Shown here one piece after another: positions 33,587 to 43,063 of a stretch of DNA of 64,000 nucleotides. Below the pieces are notes generated by a model. It saw only the letters and a program-made list of their open reading frames with translations. It was not told the DNA's origin and ran no database searches. The position numbers and the translations under genes were made by a program. Position 1 is the stretch's first letter; each line of letters opens with the position of its first letter. The stretch is from Streptomyces sp. CB02261 (GTDB lineage Bacteria > Actinomycetota > Actinomycetes > Streptomycetales > Streptomycetaceae), in the NCBI RefSeq assembly GCF_001905665.1, contig NZ_LIVX01000015.1:1-64000 (forward strand). Reading direction: 5' to 3'.

Positions 33587-35010
33587 CGGCGGCGGTGTCG
33601 GCGCCCCCGGCAGGCGTACCGTCGCCACCGTCCCGCCGCCCTCCGCCGGAGTGAGGGTGACCGTGCCGCCCGCGTGGTGGACCGTACGCGCCACGATCGA
33701 CAGACCCAGGCCCGAACCCGGCAGGCTGCGCGCCGAGGGCGAGCGCCAGAAGCGGTCGAAGACGTGCGGCAGCTCGTCCGGGGCGATGCCCGGGCCCTGG
33801 TCGCGGACGGTCAGCTCGCCCCGCATCAGGGTCACCTCGACCGTGCCGCGCGCCGGCGAGAACTTCACCGCGTTGTCCAGGACGTTCATCAGCGCCCGCT
33901 CCAGCGCGGCCGGCTCCGCCCGCACGTACCAGGGCGCCAGGTCCGTCACGAAGGTCAGCCCGGGGCCCCGCAGCCGCGCCCGGTCCAGGGCCGCCCGCAG
34001 GATCGTGTGGAGCGGGACCACCTCCAGGGGACCGGGCTGCGCCGCGTCCGGGCGGGCCAGCTCCTGGAGGTCGCCGATCAGTGCCGCCAGCTCCGTCATC
34101 TGCGCCTTCACCGAGGCCATCAGGGCCCGCCGGTCGTCCGGCGGGATCGCCCGGCCCGTCTCCTCGCTGCGCGCGAGCAGCTCGACGTTCGTACGGAGCG
34201 AGGTGAGCGGGGTCCGCAGCTCGTGCCCCGCGTCCGCGATCAGCTGCGCCTGCCGGTCGCGCGAGGTCGCGAGGGCCGCCGTCATCGCGTTGAAGGAGCG
34301 CGAGAGCCGGGCGATCTCGTCCTCGCCCTCCACCGGGATGCGCACGGTCAGGTCCTCGGTCGCGGCCACGTGCTCGACCGCCCCGGTCAGCCGGTTCACC
34401 GGTTCGAGACCGGTCCTGGCCACCCACAGACCGGCCGCGCCCGCGCCGACGACCCCGATCCCGGACACCAGGAGCAGCACCCAGCGCAGGGTGGACATCG
34501 AGTTGTCGATCTCGGCGAGCGGCCGGGCCACCGACACGGCGAGCCCGATCGGGCCCTCCTGCGGGTAGGTGTAGACCCGCATCTCCCGCCCGGTGTCGTC
34601 GAGCACCGTGTGCAGGGCGTACTCCAGCTGCCCCCGCGCCACCGCGAGATCGCCGGCCCCGGCCGGGATCGCGGCCTTCCCCGAGGTGCACACGCTGCCG
34701 TTCGCGAGGATCACCTGGACCGTGTACGAGCCCGCCACCGGCGGCGGCGTGGTGCCCTGCCGGCACAGCGAGAGCAGGCTCTGCACCCCGGACGGGTCGA
34801 GCCGGGTGCTGCGCAGCGAGGAGTCCATCTCCGCCTCCAGCTGCTCCCGCGTCACGAACCAGCAGGCCAGCGACACGGCCGCCACGGCCACCGCGACCGC
34901 GACCGCCGTCAGCAGCGCGAGCCGGGAGCGCAGCGGCCGCGAGCGGAACCACGCCAGAGGAGTCCGCACGGCCCGCTTCCCCGCGAGGGAGGACCCTCTC
35001 CCGGAACCGC

Positions 35011-35014
<4 letters not shown>
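33551..35014 (-). CDS. OmpR-class sensor histidine kinase
   Basis: 487 aa. Two membrane helices (about residues 25-48 and 168-192) enclose a 120-residue extracytoplasmic sensor with two cysteines. Then come a HAMP domain, HisKA with DAGHELRTPLTSLRTN, and HATPase with NVLDNAVKFSP, DQGPGIAPDELPHVFDRFWR and GSGLGLSIV. The GTG start 35014 overlaps the response regulator stop (GTGA). With the HtrA-like protease nearby, the set resembles MprAB-PepD envelope stress systems (inference). Confidence 0.95.
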
Positions 35015-35739
<725 letters not shown>

Positions 35740-35771
35740 GGCCTCAGCGTCGCACGGCGTCCGTTCGCCGG

Positions 35772-36893
35772 TCAGTTCTCGCCGCCCGCGCGCAGACGGT
35801 CCAGGTCGGCCTTCACGGTGTCGACCGGAATGGCGAATCCGAGGCCCACGCTTCCGGCCGTGGAACCGTTCGCGGCACTCGGCGCGTACATGGCCGAATT
35901 GATTCCGATGATCTCGCCGTCCATATTGATCAGCGCGCCGCCGGAATTCCCCGGATTGAGCGAGGCGTCCGTCTGGATCGCCTTGTACGTCGTCTTCGAC
36001 GAGCCGGTGTCGCCGTTGAACTCCTGCCCGCCGAACTCGAACGGCCAGCCCTGCCGGGGGTCGTAGCGCTGCTCCTGCCGCTGCTCCTGCCCGTCGTCGT
36101 CCTTGGCGACCGTCACGTCCCGGTCGAGCGCGGAGACGATGCCGCTGGTGACGGTCCCGGTCAGGCCCTCGGGGGAGCCGATCGCCACGACCTGGTCGCC
36201 GACGCGCACCTCGGAGGAGTCCCCGAGCGTGGCGGCCTTGAGACCGGAGGCGCCCTTCAGCTTGATGAGCGCCAGGTCCTTGTCGGGGTCCGTGCCGACG
36301 ATCTCGGCCGGGTAGGTCTTGCCGTCGCTGAGGCGCACGCTGATCTCGGAGGCGCCGGAGATCACGTGGTTGTTGGTGACGATCTCGCCGTCGGAGGTGA
36401 TGATCACGCCCGAGCCGGTCGACTTGCCGGAGTTCGAGGCCGCGGAGATCTCGACCGTGGAGGGGGAGACGGCGTCCGCGACGCCGGCGACCGTGCCCGT
36501 GCTGCGCGCGGAGACGTTGGTGCCGCTCACCTTCGAGGAGGCGGCGACCGGGGTCTCGGCGGTCATCTGCTGGACGAGGGTCGCCGTACCGCCGCCGACG
36601 GCCGCGGCCGCGATGGCCACCGCCGCCATGAGGCCGACACCGCGCCGAGCGCGCCGGCGGTGGGCGGGAGCGGCGGGGACGGGAGCGACCGTGCCGGCCA
36701 CGGGCGGGTCCACCGGCGGCGGCACGTGCCCGCCTGACGGCCAGACGGTGGTGCCCGGCTCGGTGACGATCGGCTGGGTCGCCATCGGCCGGGTGGCGGC
36801 CTGCTCGGCGGTGAAGCCGTGCGGCGTGGGCTCGTACGGCGGCCTCGGCGGGTAGTACGGCTGGTGCGGCTGCTGCTCCTGGAAGTCCGTCAT
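35772..36893 (-). CDS. membrane-anchored HtrA-like serine protease (no PDZ)
   Basis: 373 aa. A Pro/Tyr/Gln-rich cytoplasmic N-terminus of about 85 residues, one membrane helix (VGLMAAVAIAAAAVGGGTATLVQQM) and a trypsin-like domain. The catalytic triad is visible: His in IVTNNHVI, Asp in DPDKDLALIKL and Ser in NPGNSGGALINMDGEIIG. The protein ends shortly after GLGFAIPVDTVKADLDRLRAGG, so the PDZ domain of DegP/PepD is missing. It precedes the two-component genes in the same direction and may be co-transcribed with them. Confidence 0.93.
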   Translation of the reverse strand: MTDFQEQQPHQPYYPPRPPYEPTPHGFTAEQAATRPMATQPIVTEPGTTVWPSGGHVPPPVDPPVAGTVAPVPAAPAHRRRARRGVGLMAAVAIAAAAVGGGTATLVQQMTAETPVAASSKVSGTNVSARSTGTVAGVADAVSPSTVEISAASNSGKSTGSGVIITSDGEIVTNNHVISGASEISVRLSDGKTYPAEIVGTDPDKDLALIKLKGASGLKAATLGDSSEVRVGDQVVAIGSPEGLTGTVTSGIVSALDRDVTVAKDDDGQEQRQEQRYDPRQGWPFEFGGQEFNGDTGSSKTTYKAIQTDASLNPGNSGGALINMDGEIIGINSAMYAPSAANGSTAGSVGLGFAIPVDTVKADLDRLRAGGEN

Positions 36894-36988
36894 GGCTATG
36901 ACTCTCGGAGCCGTACATGAGAGCCGTCTGAGGACCGGCTGAGAAGCCCGACAGAACCCTGTATGCCCTATATAAAGGGCGGCGTGGG

Positions 36989-37089
36989 CTCGCGGCGGGG
37001 CGGGTCTGGCTCGCGGTGGGGCGGGTCTGGCCGTCGCGGCCGCAGGAGCGGCGGGGCGTGTCTAGCCGTCGCAGCCGCAGGAGCGGCGG
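36989..37089. repeat. direct repeats at the lacI 3' end
   Basis: Two 21-bp tandem units CTCGCGG(C/T)GGGGCGGGTCTGG (36989-37009 and 37010-37030, one mismatch) adjoin two copies of CCGTCGC(G/A)GCCGCAGGAGCG plus GCGG (24 bp, 37031-37054 and 37066-37089, one mismatch, offset 35). The second of the latter is the coding 3' end of the LacI gene. The first lies beyond its stop, and the stop TAG is replaced by CAG in the copy. The neighbouring GCCCT-ATATAA-AGGGC (36965-36980) is a short hairpin. Confidence 0.85.
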
Positions 37090-38087
37090 ACCACCAGGGC
37101 CGACGGGAAGAGCTTCACCCGCTCGCGGCGCGAGCCCGCCACCCGGAGCGAGTCGTCCAGGACCAGGTCCACCGCCGCCCGCGCCATCGCCGGCCGGTCG
37201 GAGGAGACCGTGGTCAGCGGCGGGTCGGTGAGCGCCGCCTCCTTCACGTCGTCGAAGCCCGCGACCGCCAGCTCCGTCGGCACCTCGATGCGCAGCTCGC
37301 GCGCCGCCCGGAGCACACCGAAGGCCTGGTCGTCGGTGGAGCAGAAGATCGCCGGCGGCCTGTCGGGGCCCGCGAGGAGCTTGAGGGCCACCTGGTAGGC
37401 GTCGTAGCGGTTGTACGGGGCTTCGAAGAGCCGGCCCTCGACCGAGCGGCCCGCCTCCAGCATGGCGCGGCGCCAGCCCTCGACGTGGTCGGCGACCGGG
37501 TCGCCGACGGCCGGGGTGTTCGGGACGCCGCCGAGACACGCCACGTACGGGTGGCCGTGCTCCAGGAGGTGACGGGTGGCGAGCTGGGCGCCGCCGATGT
37601 CGTCGGTCACGACGGCCACGTCGTCGATCGCCTCGGGCCGCTCGTGGAGCAGCACCACGCGCGCGTCCCAGGCCTCGATCTCGCTCGCGGCCTGCTCGCT
37701 CATGCCCTGGCTGACCAGGATCAGACCGGAGACCCGCATCCCGAGGAAGGCGCGCAGGTAGTGGACCTCGCGCTCGGTCCGGTAGTCGGAGTTGCCGACG
37801 AGGACCATCTTCCCGCGCTCGGCGGCGGCCTGCTCGACCGCGTGAGCCATCTCCGCGAAGAACGGCTGGCGCGCGTCGGGGACGATCATGCCTATGAGGT
37901 CGGTGCGCCGGGACGCCATCGCCTGGGCGACCCGGTCGGGCCGGTAGCCCAGCTCCTTGATCGCGGCGAGGACACGCTCGCGCGTGGCCGGGGCGACCGG
38001 CCGGGGTCCGTTGTTGATGACGTAGCTCACGACCGCGGTCGAAGTACCTGCCAGTCGAGCTACGTCATCCCGCGTCACCTTGGCCAC
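37062..38087 (-). CDS. LacI family transcriptional regulator
   Basis: 341 aa. The N-terminal LacI helix-turn-helix (VTRDDVARLAGTSTAVVSYVINNGPRPVAPATRERVLAAIKELGYRP) and hinge are followed by a periplasmic-binding-like effector domain (DLIGMIVPDARQPFFAEM ... FCSTDDQAFGVLRAARELRIEVP ... VAGFDD). The C-terminal R-R-S-C-G-C adds two cysteines. The sugar ligand is unknown and no sugar operon is adjacent. It follows glnR by 24 bp on the same strand and could be co-transcribed. Confidence 0.93.
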   Translation of the reverse strand: MAKVTRDDVARLAGTSTAVVSYVINNGPRPVAPATRERVLAAIKELGYRPDRVAQAMASRRTDLIGMIVPDARQPFFAEMAHAVEQAAAERGKMVLVGNSDYRTEREVHYLRAFLGMRVSGLILVSQGMSEQAASEIEAWDARVVLLHERPEAIDDVAVVTDDIGGAQLATRHLLEHGHPYVACLGGVPNTPAVGDPVADHVEGWRRAMLEAGRSVEGRLFEAPYNRYDAYQVALKLLAGPDRPPAIFCSTDDQAFGVLRAARELRIEVPTELAVAGFDDVKEAALTDPPLTTVSSDRPAMARAAVDLVLDDSLRVAGSRRERVKLFPSALVVRRSCGCDG

Positions 38088-38108
38088 GCGCGGCAGTCTA
38101 CGCGGGGT

Positions 38109-38128
38109 GACCTACCTACCGGCAGGTC
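38109..38128. promoter_or_regulatory. candidate inverted repeat before lacI
   Basis: GACCTACC-TACC-GGCAGGTC: 7 of 8 arm positions pair. It overlaps the glnR stop codon and lies 21 bp before the lacI start. It might be an operator for the LacI protein, but it lacks the central CG of typical LacI sites and could be chance. Confidence 0.3.
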
Positions 38129-38921
38129 GCACTGTGGCATCCGCCACGTTCACGTCCTCCGAAGGGGTGGCGTCCCCCGCGGCGCCCTTGACGCGCGCGC
38201 TCGCGCGGGCGTCCTCCTTGGCACGCGCCTCCTCGGCCGCCCGCTCGACCTTCTCCGGGGTGACGAAGCGGTAGCCCACGTTGCGGACGGTGCCGATCAG
38301 CGCCTCGTGCTCGGGACCCAGCTTGGCCCGCAGCCGCCGTACGTGGACATCGACCGTACGGGTGCCGCCGAAGTAGTCGTACCCCCACACCTCCTGGAGG
38401 AGCTGCGCGCGGGTGAAGACCCGGCCGGGGTGCTGGGCCAGGTACTTGAGGAGCTCGAACTCCTTGAAGGTCAGGTCCAGGACCCGGCCCTTGAGCTTCG
38501 CGCTGTACGTCGCCTCGTCGACCGACAGGTCGCCGTTGCGGATCTCCATGGGGGAGTCGTCGGCGACGATCTGCTGGCGGCCCATCGCGAGCCGCAGCCG
38601 CGCCTCGACCTCGGCCGGGCCCGCGGTGTCGAGGAGGACGTCGTCGATGCCCCAGTCGGCGGTGACGGCCGCGAGGCCGCCCTCGGTGACGACGAGGATC
38701 AGCGGACAGCCGGGGCCGGTGGACCGCAGCAGCTGACAGAGCGAACGCACCTGCGGGAGGTCCCGCCGGCCGTCGACGAGGATCACGTCCGCGCCGGGGG
38801 TGTCCACGAGGGCGGGGCCCTCGGCCGGGGCCACCCGGACGTTGTGCAGCAGCAGGCCGAGTGCCGGAAGCACCTCGGTCGACGGCTGGAGTGCGTTGGT
38901 GAGGAGCAGCAGTGAACTCAT
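38112..38921 (-). CDS. glnR: nitrogen regulator GlnR
   Basis: 269 aa, OmpR-like orphan regulator. The receiver-like domain (MSSLLLLTNALQPSTEVLPAL ... VILVDGRRDLPQVRSLCQLLR) lacks most of the usual phosphorylation pocket, as in GlnR. The winged helix contains LTFKEFELLKYLAQHPGRVFTRAQLLQEVWGYDYFGGTRTVDVHVRRLRAKLG. The charged Ala-rich C-terminal tail is also GlnR-like. ATG 38921 has GGAGGAG just upstream. GlnR controls glnA, amtB and nitrogen assimilation genes genome-wide; none is in this window. Confidence 0.95.
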   Translation of the reverse strand: MSSLLLLTNALQPSTEVLPALGLLLHNVRVAPAEGPALVDTPGADVILVDGRRDLPQVRSLCQLLRSTGPGCPLILVVTEGGLAAVTADWGIDDVLLDTAGPAEVEARLRLAMGRQQIVADDSPMEIRNGDLSVDEATYSAKLKGRVLDLTFKEFELLKYLAQHPGRVFTRAQLLQEVWGYDYFGGTRTVDVHVRRLRAKLGPEHEALIGTVRNVGYRFVTPEKVERAAEEARAKEDARASARVKGAAGDATPSEDVNVADATVRPAGR

Positions 38922-39420
38922 CGGTCTCCTCCCACGAGCTGTCGGGGCCGCTCGTGCGGAGCGGACCCCCCTGCCATCGGTCGGTCGTGCTGCGTGCGCT
39001 CGCTCATAACGTCGGTTCCTCCTCGGTCCCTGCGAGGACGTGCACTGCTTCGTACAGATCACTACCGGCTCTCGCGCCCTGAGAGCTTTTGTTCATCCGT
39101 CCGTAACAACGGTCGGAAAACGCAAAAGGACCCGGGGGCTGCATCGCCCGGATCCTCTGCCGAGCAGAATAGCCCACATACCTTCCCGGGGAGGGGGACG
39201 ATTTCACATGGTGGATGTCTCCCTGATCACTTCCGGCTCCCGGCGGGCCATATCGCGTACGGATGACGATGTCCGGATCGAGGGGGTCCGCCAACCCTTC
39301 ACGGCAAGTGTCACCGATACGGCGGTCGCCGTCGCCCCCGCTCACCCGCCCGGGGACCGGCCCACGCGCGCATAGCCCATCATGGGGAGCGGCGCGCACA
39401 CGAACGAAGGGAGCGCCGCT
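38922..39420. other. long glnR-moaD intergenic region
   Basis: 499 bp. It should contain the glnR promoter (leftward) and the moaD promoter (rightward). The sequence is less GC-rich around 39080-39130 (GAGAGCTTTTG, GTAACAACGG, GGAAAACGCAAAAGG). A partial inverted repeat GGACCCGGG...CCCGGATCC occurs near 39128-39156. One weak 55-codon ORF is listed separately. Nothing else could be identified. Confidence 0.5.
39208..39375 (+). CDS. possible small ORF (55 aa)
   Basis: ATG 39208 opens 55 codons (MVDVSLITSGSRRAISRTDD and on) ending TAG just before moaD. A G-rich stretch (GGGGAGGGGGACG) lies upstream. About 80 percent of third positions are G or C, lower than typical genes here. No family is recognised. 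It may be a real short gene or leader, or chance. Confidence 0.25.
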   Translation: MVDVSLITSGSRRAISRTDDDVRIEGVRQPFTASVTDTAVAVAPAHPPGDRPTRA

Positions 39421-39675
39421 ATGGCAGCGGGAACCATCCGCTACTGGGCCGCGGCCAAGGCCGCCGCAGGAGTCGCGGAGGAGCCGTACACCGCGGAGCA
39501 CCTCGCGGAGGCGCTCGACGCGGCCCGCGCGAAGCACCCCGGCGAGCTCGTCCAGGTCCTCAAGCGGTGCTCGTTCCTGGTCGACGGCGACCCCGTCGGG
39601 ACCCGGAGCCATGAGACGGTACGGCTTGCCGAGGGCGGCACGGTCGAGGTGCTCCCCCCGTTCGCAGGAGGGTGA
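39421..39675 (+). CDS. MoaD/ThiS family sulfur-carrier protein
   Basis: 84 aa with the ubiquitin-like pattern (GTIRYWAAAKAAAGVAEEPYTAEHLAEAL ... GTVEVLPPFAGG) and the C-terminal Gly-Gly that is adenylated and thiocarboxylated. Proteins of this group serve molybdopterin or other sulfur transfer pathways. ATG 39421 follows GGGAG. Its stop overlaps a GTG of the next gene. The acceptor pathway is not clear, but sulfurtransferase genes follow 2.7 kb downstream. Confidence 0.9.
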   Translation: MAAGTIRYWAAAKAAAGVAEEPYTAEHLAEALDAARAKHPGELVQVLKRCSFLVDGDPVGTRSHETVRLAEGGTVEVLPPFAGG

Positions 39676-39686
39676 ACCCCAGAGCA

Positions 39687-40904
39687 ATGAGCAACGACCA
39701 GTACTACGGCGGTCAGCAGCACGACCCGTACGCGAACGGGAACCAGGGCCGGGGCATGGACCAGCGGCCGCAGGACCCCGACGTCACGCAGACGTGGGAG
39801 GGCCAGACCTGGGACACCACGTACCAGCCGGCCGTCTCGTACGAGCAGGTCCAGGCCGCCAGGGCCGCGCAGGCACAGCCGCAGCCACAGGCCCAGAACC
39901 CCGCCCCCGTGACGTACGGGACGCAGGAGGGCTACCAGCAGCCGTACCAGCAGTCGTACGAGCAGCCGTACGAGCAGCCGTACGAGCCGTACCCGTCGTT
40001 CGGGGGCGGCGCGGGCGGGTACCCCGCGGCGGCGCACGAGCCCGCGGCCGCCCCGGCACCCGCTCCGGCCCCGGCGCCCCAGCCCGCCCCCGCGGCGGGT
40101 GAGGCCGGCCCCGGCTGGTCCTCGCCCACGACCTCGGGGAACACCCGGATCACCGACGCCCAGCGCGCCCGTGCCGAGGGACGCTCGCCGGTGATCGAGC
40201 CCGGGATGCAGCCCGCGGCCCTGACCGCCGTCCTCGGACTGCTGCTCGCCGGCGGCGCCGCCCTCGGCACCTACGGCCTGCTCGTCCCGCTCGTCCTGCT
40301 CCAGGGCCTCACCGCCGCCGGCTGGTTCCGGCTCAACGGCATGTGGCCCGCCCGGCAGGGCATCGCCCTCGCCTTCGCGGGCGGCCTCGCCGCCGACGCG
40401 GCCCTGCTCGCCACCGGCCGGGAGCACGCGGCCGCCGCGATCCTCGGCACGCTCGGCGTCTGGGTGCTGCTCTGCCTCGTCCTCCAGCTGCGCAGCCACG
40501 CCGACCCGGACGAGCGGATGTACGGCCTGATGGCCACCGTCGCCTCGGCGGCGCTGACCGTCATCGCCACCGGGCACCTCGGCGCCGCGTCCGACGCGGT
40601 GGTCGTCGGCGGGGTCGCGGTCGCGGCCGCCGTCCTGGCGCGGGCCCTCCCGCTGCCCGGCCCGGTGTCCCTGGTCGCCGCGCTGCTCGCCTCGGCGGGG
40701 GCGGGGATCGCGGCCGGCGGGTTCACGGACCTGGGCACCTCCGGGGCGCTGCTCGGCCTCGGGGCCGGGGTCTGCGCCCTGATCGGCCTGCGGGTGGCCA
40801 GCTACGACTACCCGTCCCGCTTCGTCCACATGACGGCCGGGGTGGCGCTGCCGCTGACGGCCGCGGCGCCCGCCGTGTACCTGCTGGGCCGGGCTCTCGG
40901 CTGA
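39687..40904 (+). CDS. membrane protein with Gln/Tyr/Pro-rich N-terminal domain
   Basis: 405 aa. The first 155 residues are low-complexity, including repeats of the type (Y/Q)-E-Q-P-Y and a run of Ala-Pro. The remainder has about eight membrane helices (residues about 175-400) without a transport signature. ATG 39687 is preferred for its natural N-terminus (MSNDQYYGG), though GTG 39672, overlapping the moaD stop, is possible. Function unknown; conserved position after moaD suggests a widespread streptomycete membrane protein. Confidence 0.8.
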   Translation: MSNDQYYGGQQHDPYANGNQGRGMDQRPQDPDVTQTWEGQTWDTTYQPAVSYEQVQAARAAQAQPQPQAQNPAPVTYGTQEGYQQPYQQSYEQPYEQPYEPYPSFGGGAGGYPAAAHEPAAAPAPAPAPAPQPAPAAGEAGPGWSSPTTSGNTRITDAQRARAEGRSPVIEPGMQPAALTAVLGLLLAGGAALGTYGLLVPLVLLQGLTAAGWFRLNGMWPARQGIALAFAGGLAADAALLATGREHAAAAILGTLGVWVLLCLVLQLRSHADPDERMYGLMATVASAALTVIATGHLGAASDAVVVGGVAVAAAVLARALPLPGPVSLVAALLASAGAGIAAGGFTDLGTSGALLGLGAGVCALIGLRVASYDYPSRFVHMTAGVALPLTAAAPAVYLLGRALG

Positions 40905-40976
40905 CCCCGCCCGTCCCCGAGCCGCCCCCGACCCGGCCCCGAACGGACCCTGATCCGAGAGCCGCCCGGGAACCAA

Positions 40977-41016
40977 CCGGCCCCCCGACACGTCGATCTT
41001 CGTGTCGGGGGGCCGG
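40977..41016. terminator. strong hairpin before the DUF2993 gene
   Basis: A perfect 15-bp stem CCGGCCCCCCGACAC / GTGTCGGGGGGCCGG with a 10-nt loop, 73 bp after the stop of the membrane protein and 36 bp before the next ATG. It is probably a terminator although no T-run follows; it could also lie in the leader of the next gene. Confidence 0.8.
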
Positions 41017-41051
41017 CACATATCCATTTCCATCGGGGGGACACTCAGCCC

Positions 41052-41738
41052 ATGCGTGCACTGCGGATTCTGTTGATCGTGGCCGTCGTGCTGGGCGGGG
41101 TCCTCGTCGGGATCGACCGGCTGGCCGTGGCGTACGCCGAGTCGGAGGCGTCGAGCCGGGTGAAGCTCTCGGCGGCCCGGAGCGAGTCGATCGACGTCGA
41201 CATCAAGGGCTTCCCGTTCCTCACCCAGGTCGCGGACAAGCGGTTCGACGAGGTCGACGTGAAGGCGACCGGCGTGACGGCGACGGCGGGCAGCCGGCGG
41301 ATCCGGGTCGGCGAGCTGACCGTGGCCCTGCGGGACGTCACCGTGACCGGTGACTGGGCGGGCGCGAAGGCGGGCTCGGCGAGTGGGACCGCCCTCATCT
41401 CGTACGCGGACCTCACCGCCGCCTCCGACCGGGAGGCCACCGTCGCCTACGGGGGCGACGGCAAGGTGAAGGTGACCGGCGGGGTGACGGTCATGGGCCG
41501 CACCCTGACCCGTACGGTCCTCTCGACCGTGACCGTGGTGAACGGCGACACCATCCGGGTCCGCGCCGACGAGGTGCCCGGCGAGGGCATCCCGGGCATC
41601 GAGGACCTGGTGCGCGCCCGGACCGACTTCGAGCGTCCGATCGGTCTGATCGCCGGGATGAAGGTGGAGAAGGTCGAGCCGCGGCCGGAGGGTCTGGCCG
41701 TCTCGGTGAGCGGCAAGGACATCGTCCTGGCGGGCTGA
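41052..41738 (+). CDS. DUF2993 (LmeA-like) membrane-anchored protein
   Basis: 228 aa. An uncleaved signal anchor (LRILLIVAVVLGGVLVGIDRLAVAYAESE) and a DUF2993 domain (DVDIKGFPFLTQVADKRFDEVDVKATGV, then VRADEVPGEGIPG). Mycobacterial LmeA, of this family, takes part in lipomannan maturation; the streptomycete substrate is unknown. GGGGGGAC precedes the ATG by 10 bases. Confidence 0.88.
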   Translation: MRALRILLIVAVVLGGVLVGIDRLAVAYAESEASSRVKLSAARSESIDVDIKGFPFLTQVADKRFDEVDVKATGVTATAGSRRIRVGELTVALRDVTVTGDWAGAKAGSASGTALISYADLTAASDREATVAYGGDGKVKVTGGVTVMGRTLTRTVLSTVTVVNGDTIRVRADEVPGEGIPGIEDLVRARTDFERPIGLIAGMKVEKVEPRPEGLAVSVSGKDIVLAG

Positions 41739-41888
41739 CCCACCGCCCCTCAGGTCACATGCTGAGACGTCGTTGTCCGAAGCGTAGAAACACAGGCCGA
41801 GGCCGGGCCGCGCGGGCGTCCGGGGCCTGCCCGCGCCATGATCTCGTCTCGTATCTCGGACGATCGCGTCTCAAAATACGACACACCG

Positions 41889-41918
41889 GTGACACGGCCG
41901 CCTGTCCGTCCCTACGAT
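41889..41918 (+). promoter_or_regulatory. promoter of a leaderless leader-peptide gene
   Basis: GTGACA (41889-41894), an 18-bp spacer and TACGAT (41913-41918), a good housekeeping-type promoter. The expected start falls at about 41924-41927, coinciding with the ATG at 41926, so the first ORF would be leaderless. An inverted TCGTAT / ATACGA pair (41849-41854 and 41876-41881) lies just upstream. Confidence 0.55.
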
Positions 41919-41925
41919 CGTGGGC

Positions 41926-42006
41926 ATGAAGCGACAGGCGGATCTCACGAAGCGGCGGGCAGTAGACCTGTGCCGCGTCGCCGCCATGCTCTGTCGCTCC
42001 GTCTGA
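41926..42006 (+). CDS. cysteine-containing leader peptide
   Basis: 26 aa beginning MKRQADLTKRRAVDL, with C16 and C23 (C23 is encoded by TGT, rare here). It matches the Streptomyces leader-peptide type R-R-x-V-D-L-x-R-V-A-x-x-L-C-R seen upstream of sulfur genes (recognised from memory). It has no ribosome binding site because it is probably leaderless. Ribosome stalling at cysteine codons would regulate the downstream sulfurtransferase gene. A GGCCCT/AGGGCC hairpin (42035-42058) follows. Confidence 0.8.
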   Translation: MKRQADLTKRRAVDLCRVAAMLCRSV

Positions 42007-42163
42007 GCGGGACTCACCACTCCCGTATTCCTCAGGCCCTCCCCCCGAGGTCAGGGCCGCCCTGTGTAGCCGTACGCACGTCCTGCTGTCCGTACGCACG
42101 CGACGACGCGTACCGCACCACACCCGCACCACACCGCCGCACACTGCCCCGGAGGAGAACAGC

Positions 42164-43009
42164 ATGGCTCGCAGCGACGTCCTGGTCGACGCTGACTGGG
42201 TCGAGGCCAACCTCGACAACCCGCAGGTCGCCATCGTCGAGGTCGACGAGGACACCTCGGCCTACGAGAAGAACCACATCCGCAACGCCATCCGGATCGA
42301 CTGGACCCAGGACCTTCAGGACCCGGTCCGCCGCGACTTCATCGACCAGGAGGGCTTCGAGAAGCTCCTCTCGGCCAAGGGCATCGCGAACGACACCACG
42401 GTCGTCCTCTACGGCGGCAACAACAACTGGTTCGCCTCCTACGCCTACTGGTACTTCAAGCTCTACGGCCACCAGGACGTGAAGCTCCTCGACGGCGGCC
42501 GCAAGAAGTGGGAGCTCGACTCCCGCGACCTGGTCGACGGCTCCGAGGTCCCGGCCCGCCCGGCCACCACGTACAAGGCCCAGGCCCAGGACAGCTCGAT
42601 CCGCGCCTTCCGCGACGACGTCGTGGCCGCGATCGGCGCCCAGAACCTGGTCGACGTCCGCTCGCCCGACGAGTTCTCCGGCAAGCTGCTCGCCCCGGCC
42701 CACCTCCCGCAGGAGCAGTCGCAGCGCCCCGGCCACGTGCCGAGCGCCCGCAACATCCCGTGGTCGAAGAACGCCAACGACGACGGCACCTTCAAGTCGG
42801 ACGACGAGCTCAAGGCCCTCTACGAGGACGAGCAGGTCGATCTGGCGAAGGACACCATCGCCTACTGCCGCATCGGTGAGCGCTCCGCGCTGACCTGGTT
42901 CGTGCTGCACGAGCTGCTCGGCGTCGAGAACGTCAAGAACTACGACGGCTCGTGGACCGAGTACGGCTCCCTCGTCGGCGTGCCGATCGAGCTCGGCGCC
43001 AACAAGTAA
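42164..43009 (+). CDS. cysA2: thiosulfate sulfurtransferase (two rhodanese domains)
   Basis: 281 aa. Two rhodanese domains; the second carries the active cysteine C235 in AYCRIGER. The first has VVLYGGNNNWFASYAYWYFK, typical of SseA/CysA2-type enzymes. It transfers sulfane sulfur from thiosulfate to cyanide or thiol acceptors. The gene has a 157-bp leader after the leader-peptide stop and is followed 54 bp later by DUF1416. The symbol is borrowed from the mycobacterial homologue. Confidence 0.93.
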   Translation: MARSDVLVDADWVEANLDNPQVAIVEVDEDTSAYEKNHIRNAIRIDWTQDLQDPVRRDFIDQEGFEKLLSAKGIANDTTVVLYGGNNNWFASYAYWYFKLYGHQDVKLLDGGRKKWELDSRDLVDGSEVPARPATTYKAQAQDSSIRAFRDDVVAAIGAQNLVDVRSPDEFSGKLLAPAHLPQEQSQRPGHVPSARNIPWSKNANDDGTFKSDDELKALYEDEQVDLAKDTIAYCRIGERSALTWFVLHELLGVENVKNYDGSWTEYGSLVGVPIELGANK

Positions 43010-43063
43010 TCCCCCGGACCCCTCCCCCTCCTCCGGACCCCTCGACCGTAAGGACAGAACGAC

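Noticed and set aside
39103..39121. Possible GlnR box GTAAC...GGAAAAC upstream of glnR
   Set aside because: The spacing between half-sites (8 bp before GAAAA) does not fit the expected 6 bp, and only one half is good.
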